In this document: positions 4,879 through 5,042 of the stretch, piece by piece
How the letters are laid out: every line of letters begins with the position of its first letter
Numbering within the stretch: the first letter of the stretch is position 1
Assembly: GCA_937899935.1 (NCBI GenBank)
Contig: CALCOW010000190.1
Coordinates: 1-5,042 of the forward strand
Direction of reading: 5' to 3'
DNA: 5,042 bases
Origin: an uncultured Phycisphaerae bacterium
Lineage (GTDB): Bacteria; Planctomycetota; Phycisphaerae; Phycisphaerales; SM1A02
Program-made: the position numbers and the translations under genes
Notes under the pieces: generated by a model
What the model saw: the letters and a program-made list of their open reading frames with translations, nothing else
Databases searched by the model: none
What the model was told of the DNA's origin: nothing

Positions 4879-5042
4879 ATGGAAAATTACATTAAACGCG
4901 GAAGTCTTAATATCCACAATGCTCTTGATAGGTTTCTCAGTGATGAGATGTTATCAGGGCTTGATCTAACCTCAGATGAGTTTTGGAAAAAGTTTGAAGG
5001 TCTTTTAGAGGAATTCCATCAAAGAAATAAAGATTTATTAGC
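4879..5042 (+). CDS. glcB: Malate synthase G, N-terminal part (3' end outside window)
   Basis: Fifty-four complete codons are visible before the window ends. They begin MENYIKRGSLNIHNAL and continue with LDRFLSDEML, GLDLTSDEFWKKFEGLLEEF and NKDLLA. The order of a short lead-in, 'L...L..F...E.L.G..l....FW......' and '...N..LL.' matches the N-terminal clasp region of malate synthase G (for example GlcB of E. coli, about 723 residues). The enzyme condenses glyoxylate with acetyl-CoA to malate in the glyoxylate cycle or glycolate use. None of the catalytic TIM-barrel part is in the window, so the call rests on the N-terminus alone. The gene follows the thioesterase by 21 bp in the same direction, and the ATG choice is supported by the -10 box just upstream. 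Confidence 0.85.
   Translation, partial: MENYIKRGSLNIHNALDRFLSDEMLSGLDLTSDEFWKKFEGLLEEFHQRNKDLL

Overview
The window looks like chromosome from an AT-rich, tightly packed marine-type Gram-negative bacterium. It carries the end of a TonB-dependent outer-membrane receptor, a Kdo kinase (lipopolysaccharide core), malate synthase G and a carnitine/betaine-type thioesterase. A SAR86-like gammaproteobacterium would fit the low G+C flanks and short intergenic gaps, but that placement is inference and no marker gene here settles it.

Layout. The left flank (1-909, plus strand) holds the C-terminal end of a TonB-dependent receptor, a strong intrinsic terminator, and a SnoaL/NTF2-fold small protein with a -10 box so close to its ATG that the transcript may be leaderless. 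The centre (991-4113, minus strand) is a compact four-gene operon, read right to left: a GT-A glycosyltransferase, Kdo kinase kdkA, then two different sulfotransferases. The gaps or overlaps between its genes are a 4 bp gap, an 8 bp overlap and an 11 bp overlap. The right flank (4288-5042, plus strand) holds tRNA-Gly(GCC) with a good sigma70-type promoter, a hot-dog thioesterase 17 bp after it, and the start of malate synthase G (glcB), which runs off the window.

How the genes may work together. The minus-strand operon reads as a surface-glycan cassette. KdkA phosphorylates the inner-core Kdo, the glycosyltransferase adds a sugar, and the two PAPS-dependent sulfotransferases could add sulfate to the same glycan, giving a sulfated lipopolysaccharide or surface polysaccharide. 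The first two assignments are family-based; the sulfated product is a hypothesis. The two sulfotransferases have clearly higher G+C (about 48-52% in sampled 60-base lines) than glycosyltransferase/kdkA (about 30-48%) and the flanks (about 25-35%), so the operon looks mosaic. A 13 bp exact repeat sits at the stop codon of both sulfotransferases and brackets the second one. On the right, the thioesterase (possibly betainyl-CoA) could release substrate next to glcB, which condenses acetyl-CoA with glyoxylate.

No CRISPR array, insertion sequence, integrase or rRNA was seen. The most unusual parts are the kdkA-sulfotransferase operon, its repeat-bounded last gene, and the repeated -10/6 nt/ATG arrangement at two plus-strand genes.
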